The notes beneath the pieces were generated by a model. The model was not told the DNA's origin. It saw only the letters and a program-made list of their open reading frames with translations, and did not search any database. From positions 1-64,000 of the forward strand of contig JAFZDU010000095.1 of NCBI GenBank assembly GCA_017561025.1: a stretch of 64,000 nucleotides of DNA, read 5' to 3'. Positions 8,913-19,088 of the stretch are shown in pieces (the first letter of the stretch is position 1; every line of letters begins with the position of its first letter). The stretch comes from Bacteroidales bacterium (GTDB lineage: Bacteria; Bacteroidota; Bacteroidia; Bacteroidales; F082). Made by a program: the position numbers and the translations under genes.

Positions 8913-10094
8913 ATGGAACTGAAAACAGACTATAGCGACGTGCAGTTCAAGAACGACGGCCGTCTCAAACTCCTGATAATCGTAGGCACAAGACCGGAGA
9001 TCATCCGCCTTGCAGCAGTGATCAACAAATGTCGCAGATACTTTGACTGTATCCTTGCGCACACCGGCCAGAACTACGACTACAACCTCAACGGCGTATT
9101 CTTCCGTGATCTCAAGCTTGCTGATCCAGAAGTCTACATGGATGCAGTCGGAGACGACCTTGGAGCCACAATGGGCAACATCCTCAATGCCTCATACAAG
9201 CTCATGGTGCAGGCAAAACCTGACGCAGTCCTCGTACTCGGAGACACCAACTCTTGCCTCTCGGTAATCGGAGCCAAGAGACTCCATATCCCGATCTTCC
9301 ACATGGAAGCCGGCAACCGTTGCTTTGATGAGTGCCTTCCGGAGGAGACCAACCGCCGTATTGTAGACATCATCTCTGACGTTAACATCTGCTATAGCGA
9401 GCACGCAAGACGCTATCTCAACGCCAGCAGCGTAGCTCCTCAGAGGACATATGTATCAGGTTCACCAATGGCAGAGGTACTTCACGAAAACCTCGCTGAC
9501 ATCGAGGCATCTGACGTTCACCGGAGACTCGGACTTGAGAAGGGACGCTACATCCTCTTGAGTGCTCACCGTGAAGAGAATATCGACACTGAGAAGAACT
9601 TCATGTCACTCTTCACTGCGATCAACAAGATGGCAGAGAAATACGACATGCCGATCCTTTACAGTTGTCATCCACGTTCTCGCAACAGACTGGCAGCCTC
9701 AGGTTTCCAGCTCGACCCACGCGTAATCCAGCACGAGCCTCTCGGCTTCCACGATTATAACTGCCTTCAGATGAATGCATTCGCTGTAGTTTCAGACTCA
9801 GGTACACTCCCGGAGGAAAGCTCATTCTTCACAAGCGTAGGACACTCATTCCCAGCTGTCTGCATCCGAACATCGACCGAGCGTCCTGAAGCTCTCGACA
9901 AAGGCTGCTTCATTCTCGCCGGCATCGACGAGCACTCGCTCCTGCAGGCCGTTGATACAGCCGTAGAAATGGTCAAGAACGGAGACAATGGTATTCCTGT
10001 TCCTAACTATGTTGACGAAAACGTCAGCACCAAGATCGTGAAGCTCATTCAGAGTTATACTGGAGTTGTAAATAAAATGGTTTGGAGAAAATAA
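8913..10094 (+). CDS. fnlC: UDP-N-acetylglucosamine 2-epimerase-like enzyme (WecB family, FnlC/CapG type)
   Basis: This 393-residue protein has the WecB fold. The start contains GTRPEIIRLAAVI, and further signatures are HTGQNYDYN, HMEAGNRCFDECLPEETNRR, LLSAHREENID and the late SDSGTLPEES. FnlC/CapG performs the last C2 epimerisation to UDP-L-FucNAc. Co-occurrence with fnlA and fnlB makes this more likely than a ManNAc-forming WecB. FucNAc is therefore predicted in the polymer. Confidence 0.87.
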   Translation: MELKTDYSDVQFKNDGRLKLLIIVGTRPEIIRLAAVINKCRRYFDCILAHTGQNYDYNLNGVFFRDLKLADPEVYMDAVGDDLGATMGNILNASYKLMVQAKPDAVLVLGDTNSCLSVIGAKRLHIPIFHMEAGNRCFDECLPEETNRRIVDIISDVNICYSEHARRYLNASSVAPQRTYVSGSPMAEVLHENLADIEASDVHRRLGLEKGRYILLSAHREENIDTEKNFMSLFTAINKMAEKYDMPILYSCHPRSRNRLAASGFQLDPRVIQHEPLGFHDYNCLQMNAFAVVSDSGTLPEESSFFTSVGHSFPAVCIRTSTERPEALDKGCFILAGIDEHSLLQAVDTAVEMVKNGDNGIPVPNYVDENVSTKIVKLIQSYTGVVNKMVWRK

Positions 10095-10100
10095 ATTAGG

Positions 10101-11621
10101 ATGGTAAATATATCTTCTAATAATAAGCGTATCGCAAAAAATACACTTTTCCTCTATTTGAGGATGGGGCTAGTTCTTGTTGTATCATTATTTACAACAA
10201 GAATTATTCTTCAATCGTTAGGAGTAGTTGATTATGGCGTTTACAATGTTGTTAGTGGATTTGTAACAATGTTTTCTTTCTTAAATACTTCGATGTCAAA
10301 TGGAGTACAACGATTTTATAACTTTTCCCTAGGAAGCAAGGAGGAATATAGCATTACCGATGTATATAATACGGCAATGCAAATTCAAGGGCTGCTAGCA
10401 TTAGTCCTCTTATTTTTGCTTGAGACTTTTGGTACTTGGTATATAAACACTCAAATGGTTATTCCTATTGAAAGAATTAAAGCAGCACAATGGGTGTTTC
10501 AATTTTCTGTTTTTTCGTTAATACTTCTAATCCTACAAATACCATATAGCGCTGCTATTATGGCTAACGAGAGAATGGATTATTATGCATATTTAAGCAT
10601 TTTTGATGTTTCAGCAAAACTTCTTATAGCTTATGCAATTAAATATTCAACAATTGACCAATTAATCCTATATGGAGGGTTAAATTTTGTTGTTTCATTA
10701 ATCAACTTCTTTTTATTTTTTTTATATGCAAAGATACACTTTCTTGACCTAAAATTTGATTTAAAGATCCGGAGGCAGTTATTCAAACCAATGCTATCAT
10801 TTTCAGGATGGAATATATTTGGTTCTTTTGCTTACATGATTAAAAGTCAAGGTCTCAACATGTTACTTAACATATTCTTTGGTCCAATAGTCAATGCTGC
10901 ACGAGGTGTTTCAAATATGGTTATGAGTGCAATACAAGGTTTCCAATCAAATATTGTAATAGCTTTTCGTCCTCAATTGGTGCAATCTTACGCTTTAAGA
11001 GATAATAGACGTGTCTTAAAATTATTTTATAGTTTATCAAAAGTCTCATTCATACTTTTGGCTATGCTATCAATACCTATAATCGTTGAAATCGATTATA
11101 TTTTACATTTGTGGCTAGGAGACTCAATTCCCGAATATACGATACCTTTTACAGTATTAGTGTTAATTAATATGGTAATTAGTAGCTTGAATACTCCTGT
11201 ATCACAAGTTGTTCATGCTACCGGTAAGATGAAGAATTATCAACTTGCGACTAGTTTGATGATTTGTGCCATTCTACCTGTTTCGTGGATCTTCTTATCA
11301 TTGGGGTTTGATCCTATTGCCGTATATTGGGTAAGTCTTATTATCACTATTTTAAATCAAATTCTTTGTAATTTGATATTGAAGAGAATATACACCTATA
11401 GTTTGAGAGATTATTGTAAAAAAGTAGTAATGCCGTGTGTGTTATTTGCTGTTTTAGTGCCAATTATACCTATCATGATAACAAAGATTTTCTCAGAATC
11501 TCTTATACGCTTATTATCGACAATAATTATTAGCGTTTTAATGTCTATTTTGGTATCATATTTCATTGTCCTTGATAAAACGGAACAGAATATGATTTTG
11601 AGTTTTATAAAACGAAATTAA
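10101..11621 (+). CDS. Wzx-like polysaccharide flippase
   Basis: The protein has 506 residues and about 12-14 hydrophobic helices spread along its whole length. The N-terminal stretch NTLFLYLRMGLVLVVSLFTTR and SLGVVDYGVYNVVSG is characteristic of Bacteroidales Wzx/MATE-like flippases (MviN/MurJ superfamily). It should move lipid-linked repeat units across the inner membrane. The gene is AT-rich compared with fnlC just upstream, marking the start of the strain-specific part of the locus. Confidence 0.87.
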   Translation: MVNISSNNKRIAKNTLFLYLRMGLVLVVSLFTTRIILQSLGVVDYGVYNVVSGFVTMFSFLNTSMSNGVQRFYNFSLGSKEEYSITDVYNTAMQIQGLLALVLLFLLETFGTWYINTQMVIPIERIKAAQWVFQFSVFSLILLILQIPYSAAIMANERMDYYAYLSIFDVSAKLLIAYAIKYSTIDQLILYGGLNFVVSLINFFLFFLYAKIHFLDLKFDLKIRRQLFKPMLSFSGWNIFGSFAYMIKSQGLNMLLNIFFGPIVNAARGVSNMVMSAIQGFQSNIVIAFRPQLVQSYALRDNRRVLKLFYSLSKVSFILLAMLSIPIIVEIDYILHLWLGDSIPEYTIPFTVLVLINMVISSLNTPVSQVVHATGKMKNYQLATSLMICAILPVSWIFLSLGFDPIAVYWVSLIITILNQILCNLILKRIYTYSLRDYCKKVVMPCVLFAVLVPIIPIMITKIFSESLIRLLSTIIISVLMSILVSYFIVLDKTEQNMILSFIKRN

Positions 11622-11623
11622 AT

Positions 11624-12610
11624 ATGGCGAGTGAATTATTGGTAAGTTTTTTAAAATCAAAAGGAATTCAATATGAACTAAACGTCGATCTTAAAAAGAG
11701 GACTTGGATTCATAGAGGGGGATTAGCTCACGTATTTATTTCGCCGAAATGTGCGGATGATTTAGAAAACGCTGTTATTTATCTTTATAAAAATAGTATA
11801 CCGTTTTTGTTGATTGGTCACACTTCTAATATTTATATCTTAAATGAATGCAATATTCCTGTAGTTGTTTCTACTGCTAAATGCCGTAATTATAAACTTG
11901 TTGGTGACCGTCTTTATTGTGAAGCAGGAGTTGGGGTAATTCAGTTATCCAAGCAAATGATTAATCTTGGAATCAAAGGATTTGAGTATCTAACGGGGCT
12001 TCCTGGCACTGTTGGAGCAGCACTTGTTAACAATAGTTCTTGTAGGGATAATTCTATTTCTGACTTATTGATTAGCGCAAAGGTAGTTTTAAATGATGGA
12101 TCTATTAGGACAATTCAACCGAAAGACTTTAAGTTTGAATTTAGAAATTCTGTTTTTAAAAAGAAAGTAATTGAGGGGACCATTATATCTGTAATTCTCA
12201 AAGCAGAATGTGGTGATAAATCAACAATGCAAGAAATTGCCGCTAATAATGACCTTGATAGAAAACGAAAGTTAGAAGGGCATGCAATGAACCTAGGTTG
12301 CACTGTTCACCGCTGTTTTATAAATGGGAAAATGTCAGTATGGCTAAAAGTTTCATTGCTAGTGTACGGACTATTTTCAAGATTATTTATAAAAACTGAA
12401 GAAGAAAGGCGTAAGCGAAGGCGAGATTATATATGTTATATTACGGGCTATAAATCAATCGCACCATACGTAAGTTTTAAGAACCCTATTGTCTTTTGTT
12501 GGATAGATGAGGGGGCGGATGTTGCATTCCCACGTTATCTTGACTTTATGAATAAGATATATAAAACAGATAAAGTAGAAATTGAAATTATCAGACAATG
12601 GCAAAAGTAA
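11624..12610 (+). CDS. MurB-like FAD-binding protein with an atypical C terminus
   Basis: Residues 30-190 of this 328-residue protein resemble the FAD-binding half of UDP-N-acetylenolpyruvoylglucosamine reductase: LLIGHTSNIYI, CEAGVGVIQLSKQM, GFEYLTGLPGTVGAALVNNSS and DFKFEFRNSVFK. The C-terminal half does not show the usual MurB substrate domain (no GSFFKNP or AGWLIE block) and instead ends in a basic segment with EERRKRRRD and then DEGADVAFPRYLDFMN. A MurB duplicate in a capsule operon suggests oxidation or reduction of a sugar precursor, but that is inference. It overlaps the pyruvyltransferase gene by 13 bp. Confidence 0.6.
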   Translation: MASELLVSFLKSKGIQYELNVDLKKRTWIHRGGLAHVFISPKCADDLENAVIYLYKNSIPFLLIGHTSNIYILNECNIPVVVSTAKCRNYKLVGDRLYCEAGVGVIQLSKQMINLGIKGFEYLTGLPGTVGAALVNNSSCRDNSISDLLISAKVVLNDGSIRTIQPKDFKFEFRNSVFKKKVIEGTIISVILKAECGDKSTMQEIAANNDLDRKRKLEGHAMNLGCTVHRCFINGKMSVWLKVSLLVYGLFSRLFIKTEEERRKRRRDYICYITGYKSIAPYVSFKNPIVFCWIDEGADVAFPRYLDFMNKIYKTDKVEIEIIRQWQK

Positions 12611-13617
12611 ATCTTTTGACAATACATTACGGTAAATGCTATGGTGCTGTAATGCAAACATACGCCACTTGTAAAATGCTTGAGAATGCAGGCCATACGG
12701 TTAACGTCATCAACATAATTAATCCCAAGCAAAAAGGAAATTGGAAAAAGTTTCAATATTGGAAGGATTGTGTCCGAGAATTGCAGTTTTGGGTATTTAA
12801 GAAAAAATACTTCTCAAAGCTTACAAACAAGTCCTATTCAATAAAAGACATCAGTTTACCTGAATCAGACATAACAGTAGTAGGGAGTGACCAAGTATGG
12901 AATCGAGACATTACAGGATGCTTTGGCTTTTCTTTCTTTCTTGATTTTGTTGATGATCAACCAAAACTAGCATTGTCTTCAAGTTTGGGTAAAGAAAAAT
13001 GGACAGAAGATAAAGATTATTCAGATCAAGTAAAAAAACTTCTTTCTCAATTCAAAGCAATTTCTGTTAGAGAATCATCGGGAGTCCAGCTTCTCAATGA
13101 TATCTTTGGGATTAACGCCATTCAGCTTCCTGATCCGACAATCGGTTATGGATGCTTTGAGAACTTATTACTAAATAATAAAACCCTTCATCACGTATAT
13201 CCATTTCTTCTAATAAATGATGCAATGGCTATAGAAAAAGCCAAGCATATTGCCAACTCAATAGGATTACCACTATTTAAACACACAACTTTTTCTTGTC
13301 GTTTACAGAATGGTCCTAGACATTGGCTTACACGTATTAAGAACTCTGACTACATCATCACAGATTCTTTCCATGGATTAGCTCTAAGTATTATTTTTAA
13401 TAAACAATTCTTTGTTTTTTGTGCATCTGAGACTAAATTCACAAGACTGCGTTCATTATTGAAATTATTATCTCTTGAAGAAAGATATATTGAGAGTATC
13501 GAAGATTTTGAAAAGAGGAAAGATATTCTTCTTAACCCTATTGATTATGTTCAAGTAAACCATATTTTGCAGAGTGAACAGAGTCGATATAAATCTTTTA
13601 TTCAGCAATATTTATGA
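12598..13617 (+). CDS. Polysaccharide pyruvyl transferase family protein
   Basis: The 339-residue product has the PF04230 pattern. The N-terminal NLLTIHYGKCYGAVMQTYAT is followed by the VVGSDQVWNRDI block and the C-terminal TDSFHGLALSIIF motif that is diagnostic for this family. Members add ketal-linked pyruvate to sugars of surface polymers, giving negative charge. It overlaps the preceding gene by 13 bp and the following glycosyltransferase by 4 bp, so the three are probably translated together. Confidence 0.88.
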   Translation: MAKVNLLTIHYGKCYGAVMQTYATCKMLENAGHTVNVINIINPKQKGNWKKFQYWKDCVRELQFWVFKKKYFSKLTNKSYSIKDISLPESDITVVGSDQVWNRDITGCFGFSFFLDFVDDQPKLALSSSLGKEKWTEDKDYSDQVKKLLSQFKAISVRESSGVQLLNDIFGINAIQLPDPTIGYGCFENLLLNNKTLHHVYPFLLINDAMAIEKAKHIANSIGLPLFKHTTFSCRLQNGPRHWLTRIKNSDYIITDSFHGLALSIIFNKQFFVFCASETKFTRLRSLLKLLSLEERYIESIEDFEKRKDILLNPIDYVQVNHILQSEQSRYKSFIQQYL

Positions 13618-14762
13618 AGAAAGTATTGATAGTAGTGCCCAATTGTGGGACAGGAGGCGTATTGGCATCATTAATTGCGCTATTAAACTCAAGTTTTGTT
13701 CGTCGATACCATGTCAACATCTTCATTATGAATGCCTATGGAGTAATGATTAATCCTACGATAGCAAAATATGATATTGGATGTAATTATTGGACCTCAA
13801 AAGTATATTCCTATGTTCGTAATACTCATGGCATGAATAGAATTGTTCTGTTAGGGTATAAAATTATATTCAAAATTCCTTGGATTGGGAAAAGAATAAT
13901 AGATTATATAGATCTATCTACTATTCGTAGAATAGAGAAATTTGAATATGATTGCGTAATCTCATTTCAGGAGAGGGTCTCGCAAGAGTTTGTTTCAAAA
14001 TTCAGTAATCCCCAAAAAATTGCATGGATACATTGTGACTACTCGCGCATATTTACTAATGAAACAGATGAAATGAAGATATTGTCAAATTACACAAAGA
14101 TTGTTACAGTCTCTAAATATACTCAGCAGTCTTTATGTGAATTATTACCAAAGCTAAAGGATCGAATTGTAGTCATATATAACATTATGGATTATGATGT
14201 AATACGAATAAAAGCAAATAAGACAATAGACGATAATAGATTTTCAACTGATTACTATACAATAATTTCTGTAGGTAGAATATCTTCTGTTAAACAATTT
14301 GAAAAAGTACCATTAGTTGCAAACTCCTTAAAATCTAAAGGATATTCTTTTCGTTGGTATATCATAGGAGGAGTAAATGATACAAGTGCTTCTGAAAAAC
14401 TAAATAAAGCAATTGAAGACAATAAAATGCAAGATGTTGTTATCTGTCTCGGAAACAAGTTGAATCCATATCCTTACTTTAAGGCAGCCAATCTATTGGT
14501 CTCAACGTCTTTATCTGAGGCATGTCCAATGGTTTTTAATGAGGCGAAGATTTTGAAACTACCGATTGTTACAAATTGTTTCGGATCATCTTATGAGTTT
14601 ATCGAAGACGGGCAAGATGGACGAATATGTACAATTGATCAGATGGCAGATGTGATCGGTGAAATCATATCATTCAGACCGCACTTCTGCCCACAGATAT
14701 CAAAAGGATTCAGTTCAATAGAGATTCAGAATCAAATAGATAACATAATTAACAATTCATAG
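13614..14762 (+). CDS. GT4-like glycosyltransferase
   Basis: This 382-residue GT-B protein has a glycine-rich start (PNCGTGGVLASL) and a C-terminal GT4 donor-binding half: TIISVGRISSVKQFE, a mid glycine block, then LVSTSLSEACPMVFNEAKILKLPIV with the acidic E-x7-E pattern. It starts 4 bp inside the pyruvyltransferase gene. Donor and acceptor sugars are unknown. Confidence 0.86.
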   Translation: MKKVLIVVPNCGTGGVLASLIALLNSSFVRRYHVNIFIMNAYGVMINPTIAKYDIGCNYWTSKVYSYVRNTHGMNRIVLLGYKIIFKIPWIGKRIIDYIDLSTIRRIEKFEYDCVISFQERVSQEFVSKFSNPQKIAWIHCDYSRIFTNETDEMKILSNYTKIVTVSKYTQQSLCELLPKLKDRIVVIYNIMDYDVIRIKANKTIDDNRFSTDYYTIISVGRISSVKQFEKVPLVANSLKSKGYSFRWYIIGGVNDTSASEKLNKAIEDNKMQDVVICLGNKLNPYPYFKAANLLVSTSLSEACPMVFNEAKILKLPIVTNCFGSSYEFIEDGQDGRICTIDQMADVIGEIISFRPHFCPQISKGFSSIEIQNQIDNIINNS

Positions 14763-14763
14763 T

Positions 14764-16020
14764 ATGTCTAAACGACTGCTGTATTTATATTATTTCTTTC
14801 TTCTAGTAGTGTTATGCACATGGTTTAACACTACCTCTGCGCCTCCAATGCCATTGCGATTGATTTATCTCGCAGCTTTGGTCTTTCCGGTTTTTTTAAA
14901 AGCACCGAATAATCTGGTTCCGATTATTAATTGTTTTACCGCTTTAGGTACATATGGATTCTCACGTTCATATATGCCAACGGAGAAATGGATTTATCTA
15001 CTTATTATCGTTATTTGTCTTTTCTTAGGGTATTCTAAACTTAAACGATTTCAACGGCCACCATCATTAATGATACTATTTTGTGTCTATATTTGGTCTA
15101 TAGATATAATTCAAGGCACAAAAATCGTTGATATCGACTATACAATTCTCATTGTATTGCTTTCTTTCTTTTTTGTCAGCAAAGACGGCTCAGAAAAAAA
15201 CAGCTATATATTAGCATTCATGATTATCACTTTGATTTTGGGTCTTTTTTTCCTTACTTATGGACAGAGTTCAGCAATTTCAGTTTCAGAAACAGGTCGA
15301 CGCTCTTGGGTAGATCCAAATTACTTTGGAAACGTTTGCGGCATGGGTGTAGTATTGGCTTATAATACTATTGTAAATAAGCTATCACAGAATCTGTATT
15401 TTAAGAGAATAGCAATTCTTACTATAGCTTTAGGTTTGCTTACATTGGTAATGAATGCCTCAAGAGGAGCTTTCTTGTCTGCAAGTGTCTCAATTGTGAT
15501 TATCACCTTTTTCTCTAAAGTGAGTATCAAAACAAAAGTCGGCATAGCAGTATTGGTTTCTATAGGAGTGGTTGCCATGTTTTCAATGGGTGCTTTCGAT
15601 GTTTTGGCAAATCGTTTTATGGACCAAGATGATACAACAGGAAATGGACGAACTCTGATATGGGAAGCCAAATTGCTAGGATATATAGGGTTACCGACGC
15701 ATGAGAAGTTGTTTGGTATCGGTTATGATGGTGGATTCTCTTTAGCTATTCCAGGAGGGTATGGTTTTCATAATGACTTCTTGGCGTTTCTAGTAGACTA
15801 TGGTCTAGTCGGTCTATTATTCTTCTTAGCATTAATGCTTTATCCCATTATTATAGTTGGCAAGAATTCGTCTGCTAGGCCAATTGTGATATCATTAGTC
15901 CTATTTTTATTAACCTGCTGTTCTACCCTTGAACCTCTAACTGCAGGTAAATTACCTTATTGGTATTATTATTTTTTTATTGTTCTATTTGCCCGTTGGA
16001 GTAAGTCTCGACAGAGATAA
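14764..16020 (+). CDS. Wzy-like O-antigen/capsule polymerase
   Basis: The product (418 residues) has about ten hydrophobic helices and one larger loop (residues about 270-350) with SRRSWVDPNYFGN and GYGFHNDFLAFLVDYG. The latter is the conserved HND-like motif of the O-antigen ligase/polymerase superfamily (PF04932). Near the flippase and glycosyltransferases it is the likely polymerase of repeat units. It is the last intact gene before the first IS66 remnant. Confidence 0.83.
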   Translation: MSKRLLYLYYFFLLVVLCTWFNTTSAPPMPLRLIYLAALVFPVFLKAPNNLVPIINCFTALGTYGFSRSYMPTEKWIYLLIIVICLFLGYSKLKRFQRPPSLMILFCVYIWSIDIIQGTKIVDIDYTILIVLLSFFFVSKDGSEKNSYILAFMIITLILGLFFLTYGQSSAISVSETGRRSWVDPNYFGNVCGMGVVLAYNTIVNKLSQNLYFKRIAILTIALGLLTLVMNASRGAFLSASVSIVIITFFSKVSIKTKVGIAVLVSIGVVAMFSMGAFDVLANRFMDQDDTTGNGRTLIWEAKLLGYIGLPTHEKLFGIGYDGGFSLAIPGGYGFHNDFLAFLVDYGLVGLLFFLALMLYPIIIVGKNSSARPIVISLVLFLLTCCSTLEPLTAGKLPYWYYYFFIVLFARWSKSRQR

Positions 16021-16031
16021 TATTGCCCTTC

Positions 16032-16692
16032 AGCTAGTTGTCAATTTTGGGCATAGTCCGAAATGGTTTTAGCTTTGTGACAAAAATGCCAAACTTGTAT
16101 AGCAGCGAAGACCTAGAGAAGTTCTACTTCGATTACCAAACCCAATGACACATAGAGGGATGTCATTCTCGGCTTATTGTTCAATAAACAATGTTCCATA
16201 CAAGGTACTTGACAGATGGATCAGGGATATTTACTATATGGTTATTCCCGTCTATATCACCTGAACTTCTAACGAACTCAAGATTGAGAATTCTATTCAT
16301 CCGGAGACGGAACCAAAGAAAAAGACGCACAATGAGAATGTCAGCATCAAGATTATCATTCGTACGAGTTCCGGCATGGAACTGTTCCGAGATGGGTTGA
16401 ACTACCGGAGTCTCAGGACTTTCATTGAAAGATTGGAGGGCCTGCTATGCTAAACATAACCGGAATGAATAAGTTATACTAAATCAGGAACTTCATGGAC
16501 ATTCGTTGCAGGTACAGCATAATTCTGGCAGTGATCCGGCTTCAGAGAATACTCCCGGTGTGAGATTCTGGGACAGGACACCTACAAAGAATATTTGCCG
16601 GTTTTAAGCAGATAAGTATCAATAAATCAACATGGGAATACAACTGAAACAAATATAGTGCATGTTGTTGATGCCCTAATTGACCAATAACA
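16032..16692 (+). mobile_element. Internally deleted IS66-family remnant, copy 1
   Basis: This stretch aligns along much of its length with the better preserved copy at 18267-19553. Its left end (AGCTAGTTGTCAATTTTGGGCATAG) and right end (reverse complement GTTATTGGTCAATTAGGGC) are imperfect inverted ends. Inside are a decayed TnpA start (PNLYSSEDLEKFYFDY, then stops), the TnpA C terminus, the first codons of TnpB (MLNITGMNK), and then a jump to the last ~18 codons of the transposase (EILGQDTYKEYLPVLSR). Most of TnpB and TnpC is missing, so it cannot move itself. No clear target duplication was seen. Confidence 0.82.
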
Positions 16693-16744
16693 AATACTAA
16701 CACATTAAACACGATAATAGTGGAACATCAAGATTTCATAACAT

Positions 16745-17863
16745 ATGCTATACATAGTAAGTAATTCATATCAACCGAATACAGCTCCAACAAATCGTTT
16801 GTTAAGTTTCTTAAGAGGCTTTTCTGAATTAGGTATAAATGTGACACTCGTTTTTGTAGAACCTGATAGTAATTATAGTCGTCTAGGCGAAGTGTATTCC
16901 AATGTAACGATAAAGTACTTATGGGATGATATAAAAATAAAGTCTAGAATAGTATCAAAATTCGCATCCCATTATTATGGGTGGAAGTTTACAAGGTCTC
17001 TTAAAGCTGATGATATTGTAATTTTGATGAGTGCCGGATATCTTTTCTTTAATTTGATTAATACTAAAAGTATAAAATTTTATCATGAAAGAACTGAACA
17101 TCCAGATGTTTATAAGATAAGAGGTTTTAATAAAAAAGAGTACAAGAGACGAATAAAAGACTTAGATGGTTTATTTGTTATATCCACATCTTTGAAAGAT
17201 TATTTTGCTAGTTTAGGGCTCAATTCTGATAAGATACACGTCATAAATATGACTGTTGATAGTAATCGTTTTACTGGCTTGTGCAGACAGCCATCAGCGT
17301 ACAAATATATAGCCTACTGTGGTACAGCATCAAATAATAAAGATGGAGTGGATGAGTTGATTAAATCTTTTGCGATAGTTCATAGCTTATATCCTGATAT
17401 TAAACTCGTCATTATTGGTAAAACACCGGATGCGACAGATCGGTCTGGAAATATACAACTAATCAAATCTTTGAATTTGGAAGACTCTATAGTTTTTACA
17501 GGAGTAGTAACTGCTGATGAAATGCCACAGCTACTTAAAAATGCAGATATATTAGCATTAGATCGTCCGAATTCCCTACAAGCACGTTGTGGCTTTCCAA
17601 CAAAATTAGGTGAATACCTTTTGACAGAGAATGTAGTTGTTGTTACCAAGGTAGGAGATATTCCTCTTTTTTTAGAAGATGGTAAGACTGCATTGCTGGC
17701 AGAGGAAAGAAATCCAGATGATTTTGCATCAAAAATTATTTGGGCATTAAGTAATCCAGAAGCAGCTGCAATAATCGGTAAAGCTGGAGCAAAAGTAGCT
17801 ATGGAGAAGTTTAATTATTTGACTGAAACAAAAAAAATCTTAAAAGTGATCCAATACCATTAA
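16745..17863 (+). CDS. GT4-like glycosyltransferase lying between two IS66 remnants
   Basis: This is a complete 372-residue GT-B protein with VSNSYQPNTAPTNRLLSFLRG at the start and the GT4 half from about residue 195 (IAYCGTASNNKDGVDELI, IIGKTPDATDRSG). The motif FPTKLGEYLLTENVVV replaces the more common E-x7-E region pattern. The gene is intact although dead IS66 copies lie on both sides in the same orientation, so it may have arrived as transposon-borne cargo. Donor sugar is unknown. Confidence 0.85.
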   Translation: MLYIVSNSYQPNTAPTNRLLSFLRGFSELGINVTLVFVEPDSNYSRLGEVYSNVTIKYLWDDIKIKSRIVSKFASHYYGWKFTRSLKADDIVILMSAGYLFFNLINTKSIKFYHERTEHPDVYKIRGFNKKEYKRRIKDLDGLFVISTSLKDYFASLGLNSDKIHVINMTVDSNRFTGLCRQPSAYKYIAYCGTASNNKDGVDELIKSFAIVHSLYPDIKLVIIGKTPDATDRSGNIQLIKSLNLEDSIVFTGVVTADEMPQLLKNADILALDRPNSLQARCGFPTKLGEYLLTENVVVVTKVGDIPLFLEDGKTALLAEERNPDDFASKIIWALSNPEAAAIIGKAGAKVAMEKFNYLTETKKILKVIQYH

Positions 17864-17937
17864 TGCCCGACAATAAATCATTAAAATCGTTTGAAAATAT
17901 TGAAAGACAGGTGGTTGCGAAAATTATATACGCGTCC

Positions 17938-18266
17938 TAATATGAATTTATCCACGTAGAATGGCATATGCATAAAGGAATATACGTGTTCGCGCAGCTT
18001 TTAGACTTCATCGATAAGGATGTATTCCCTAGACTTGCGAACAAATACGATGGAAATCGTTATATATAGCAGTTCACCTGCGATAACCAACTTGCATACT
18101 GATATTCGGTCAGCTTTCCAACTGTAAAGGTCTTCGTGATCTTGTCTTGGCAACCTAGGCTCATGACTCCAAAGCATATCATCTTGGATTTGGCAAGCAC
18201 GTAGCTAAAAGTACTTTTGCGGATGCCAACACAAAACACGATTATCGCATCTTCGATGAGTTTGCA
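17938..18266 (+). pseudogene. IS4-type transposase N-terminal remnant (DUF4372-like), cut by IS66
   Basis: From an ATG at 17968 the reading HKGIYVFAQLLDFIDKDVFP... then RYI-stop-QFTCDNQLAY matches the start of DUF4372-containing IS4-family transposases. A frame change then gives IFGQLSNCKGLRDLVLAT, a stop, AHDSKAYHLGFGKHVAKSTF and HDYRIFDEFA. There are two in-frame stops and at least one frameshift. The reading ends exactly where the left end of IS66 copy 2 begins, and its continuation was not found on the other side. Confidence 0.75.
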
Positions 18267-18680
18267 GTTAGTGGTCAAAAAAGGGCATAGTCCCAAAGCA
18301 TAATAGCTTTGTGGCAAAAATGCCAAAGATGTACAGCAGCGAAGACTTAGAGAGGTTCTACTTCGATTACTAGACCGAATGGATGCCGCGAGGGATGTCG
18401 ATCCAGGCTTATTGTTCGAGAAACAATGTTCCCTACAAGGTGTTAGACAGATGGATCCGGGATATTTGCAAAAGGGTTATTCCCGTCCAGGTCATCGGAA
18501 CTCCAGAAGAACTCAAGATAGAGAATCATCAGCATACAGAGACAGAACCAGAGAAAAGGACAGGCAATGAGGATGTCAGCATCACGATCATCATCAGTAC
18601 GAGTCCGGCATGGAACTGTCACGAGATTGGTTGGACTACAGGAGTCTCAGGACTTTCATTGAAAGATTGGAGGGTCTGCT

Positions 18681-18938
18681 ATGCTGAACATAACCGGAAT
18701 GAACAAGTTCTTGAGCAGGATCCTAGCAGTGATCCGGCATCAGCTTGGAAGGGAGCCGCAGAAAGACGAAGTGTTCATAGTGATGTCAAAGAACCGCAGA
18801 CTTGTACGCCTGTTCTCGTTCGACAGGATCTCTTTCAGTCTTTACGAGAAGCGGTTTGCACCGGAATATCAGTTCATGCAGGCACTTGCCTATGAAGTGT
18901 ATATGAAGAATGTGACCTTCGGGAATCTCCACAAATAG
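18681..18938 (+). pseudogene. IS66 TnpB-like fragment
   Basis: The 85-codon reading begins MLNITGMNKFLSRILAVI, continues with HQLGREPQKDEVFIVMSKNR, and then LVRLFSFDRISFSLYEKRF. This is the IS66 Orf2 (PF05717) layout, except that the DMRKG-like core is missing and the protein is shorter than the usual ~115 residues. It lies inside IS66 copy 2 and is presumed non-functional. Confidence 0.7.
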
Positions 18939-19088
18939 GTTCAGGACATGGAAATGACAGTAAGCAAGAACACCCTCAAGAATTGGCTCCAAAGAGCCAA
19001 AAGCCATCTGGACAGTCTGATACCTCTCTTGAAGGATGCAGCTTTAGAAAAGGATGCCATAGTGAACTGAGACGAGACCTGGTGCAAG

